A stretch of 5,628 nt of DNA from Dehalococcoidia bacterium (GTDB taxonomy: Bacteria; Chloroflexota; Dehalococcoidia; Dehalococcoidales; W693), in contig DUFE01000027.1 of the NCBI GenBank assembly GCA_011170385.1, positions 1-5,628 on the forward strand, given 5' to 3'. Position numbers and translations under genes: made by a program. Shown here piece by piece: positions 5,411 through 5,628 of the stretch; the first letter of the stretch is position 1; the number at the start of each line of letters is the position of its first letter. A model generated the notes under the pieces. The model did no database searches and was not told the origin of the DNA. It saw only the letters and a program-made list of their open reading frames with translations.

Positions 5411-5628
5411 GGTCAAGCAATAAGGGCGCACGGTGGATGCCTTGGCATCAAGGGCCGAAGAAGGGCGTGGTAAGACTGCGATAAGCCTCGGTCAGCTGTC
5501 TAGCAAGCCTAGCCGGGGATTCCCGAATGGGGCAACCCGCCCGGGTAAAACCTGGGCACCCCCAGCCGAACACATAGGCTGGGTGGAGGTAAGCGGGGGA
5601 AGTGAAACATCTCAGTACCCCGAGGAAA
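5411..5628 (+). rRNA. rrl: 23S ribosomal RNA, 5' end (3'-truncated by window edge)
   Basis: The conserved 5' region of bacterial large-subunit rRNA. It starts around GGTCAAGC (5411), matching E. coli GGTTAAGC, and continues with the near-universal GCACGGTGGATGCCTTGGC (5428-5446), CTGCGATAAGC, TTCCCGAATGGGG, and GTGAAACATCTCAGTACCCC followed by GAGGAAA at the window end. About 218 of the usual ~2,900 bases are visible. No 16S rRNA or spacer tRNA precedes it within 5.4 kb, so it is not in a standard 16S-23S-5S operon in that direction; a 5S gene may follow outside the window. The exact mature 5' end is by analogy, uncertain by several bases. Confidence 0.97.

Overview
The window looks like a chromosomal housekeeping stretch from a moderately GC-rich bacterium. 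My best guess is an anaerobic Chloroflexota of the Dehalococcoidia type. That guess is an inference. It rests on a 23S rRNA gene with no 16S gene or spacer tRNA in front of it (protein genes and a repeat block lie there instead), on a promoter of its own for that gene, and on an isolated heme-O-synthase-like prenyltransferase beside tRNA genes with no oxidase genes in sight.

Bases 1-4366 hold four tightly packed plus-strand genes: the 3' two-thirds of alaS (alanyl-tRNA synthetase; the start lies outside the window), ruvX/yqgF (overlapping alaS by one base), a UbiA-family protoheme IX farnesyltransferase-like gene (ctaB-like, after a 93-base gap), and tgt (tRNA-guanine transglycosylase, 16 bases further on). 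Two of the four act on tRNA and one on rRNA maturation or DNA; the membrane prenyltransferase is the odd member. The 93-base gap before the ctaB-like gene has a possible promoter and an 8-bp hairpin that covers its ribosome binding site, so the last two genes may be controlled separately.

Bases 4367-4663 have no convincing gene. They hold a G-quadruplex-type motif just after tgt and a block of GC-rich palindromes that looks like a dispersed non-coding repeat (REP- or MITE-like). Bases 4664-5191 encode an AT-rich, unrecognised 175-residue protein whose composition differs from the cluster upstream.

Bases 5192-5628 are a 23S rRNA promoter, a structured leader and the first ~218 bases of 23S rRNA. 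The promoter is close to the sigma-70 consensus (TTGACA, 17-base spacer, extended -10). Between it and the rRNA lies a textbook intrinsic-terminator hairpin with a T5 tract. An upstream copy of one terminator arm could form a competing hairpin. This possible attenuator in front of a free-standing 23S gene is the most interesting thing I found.
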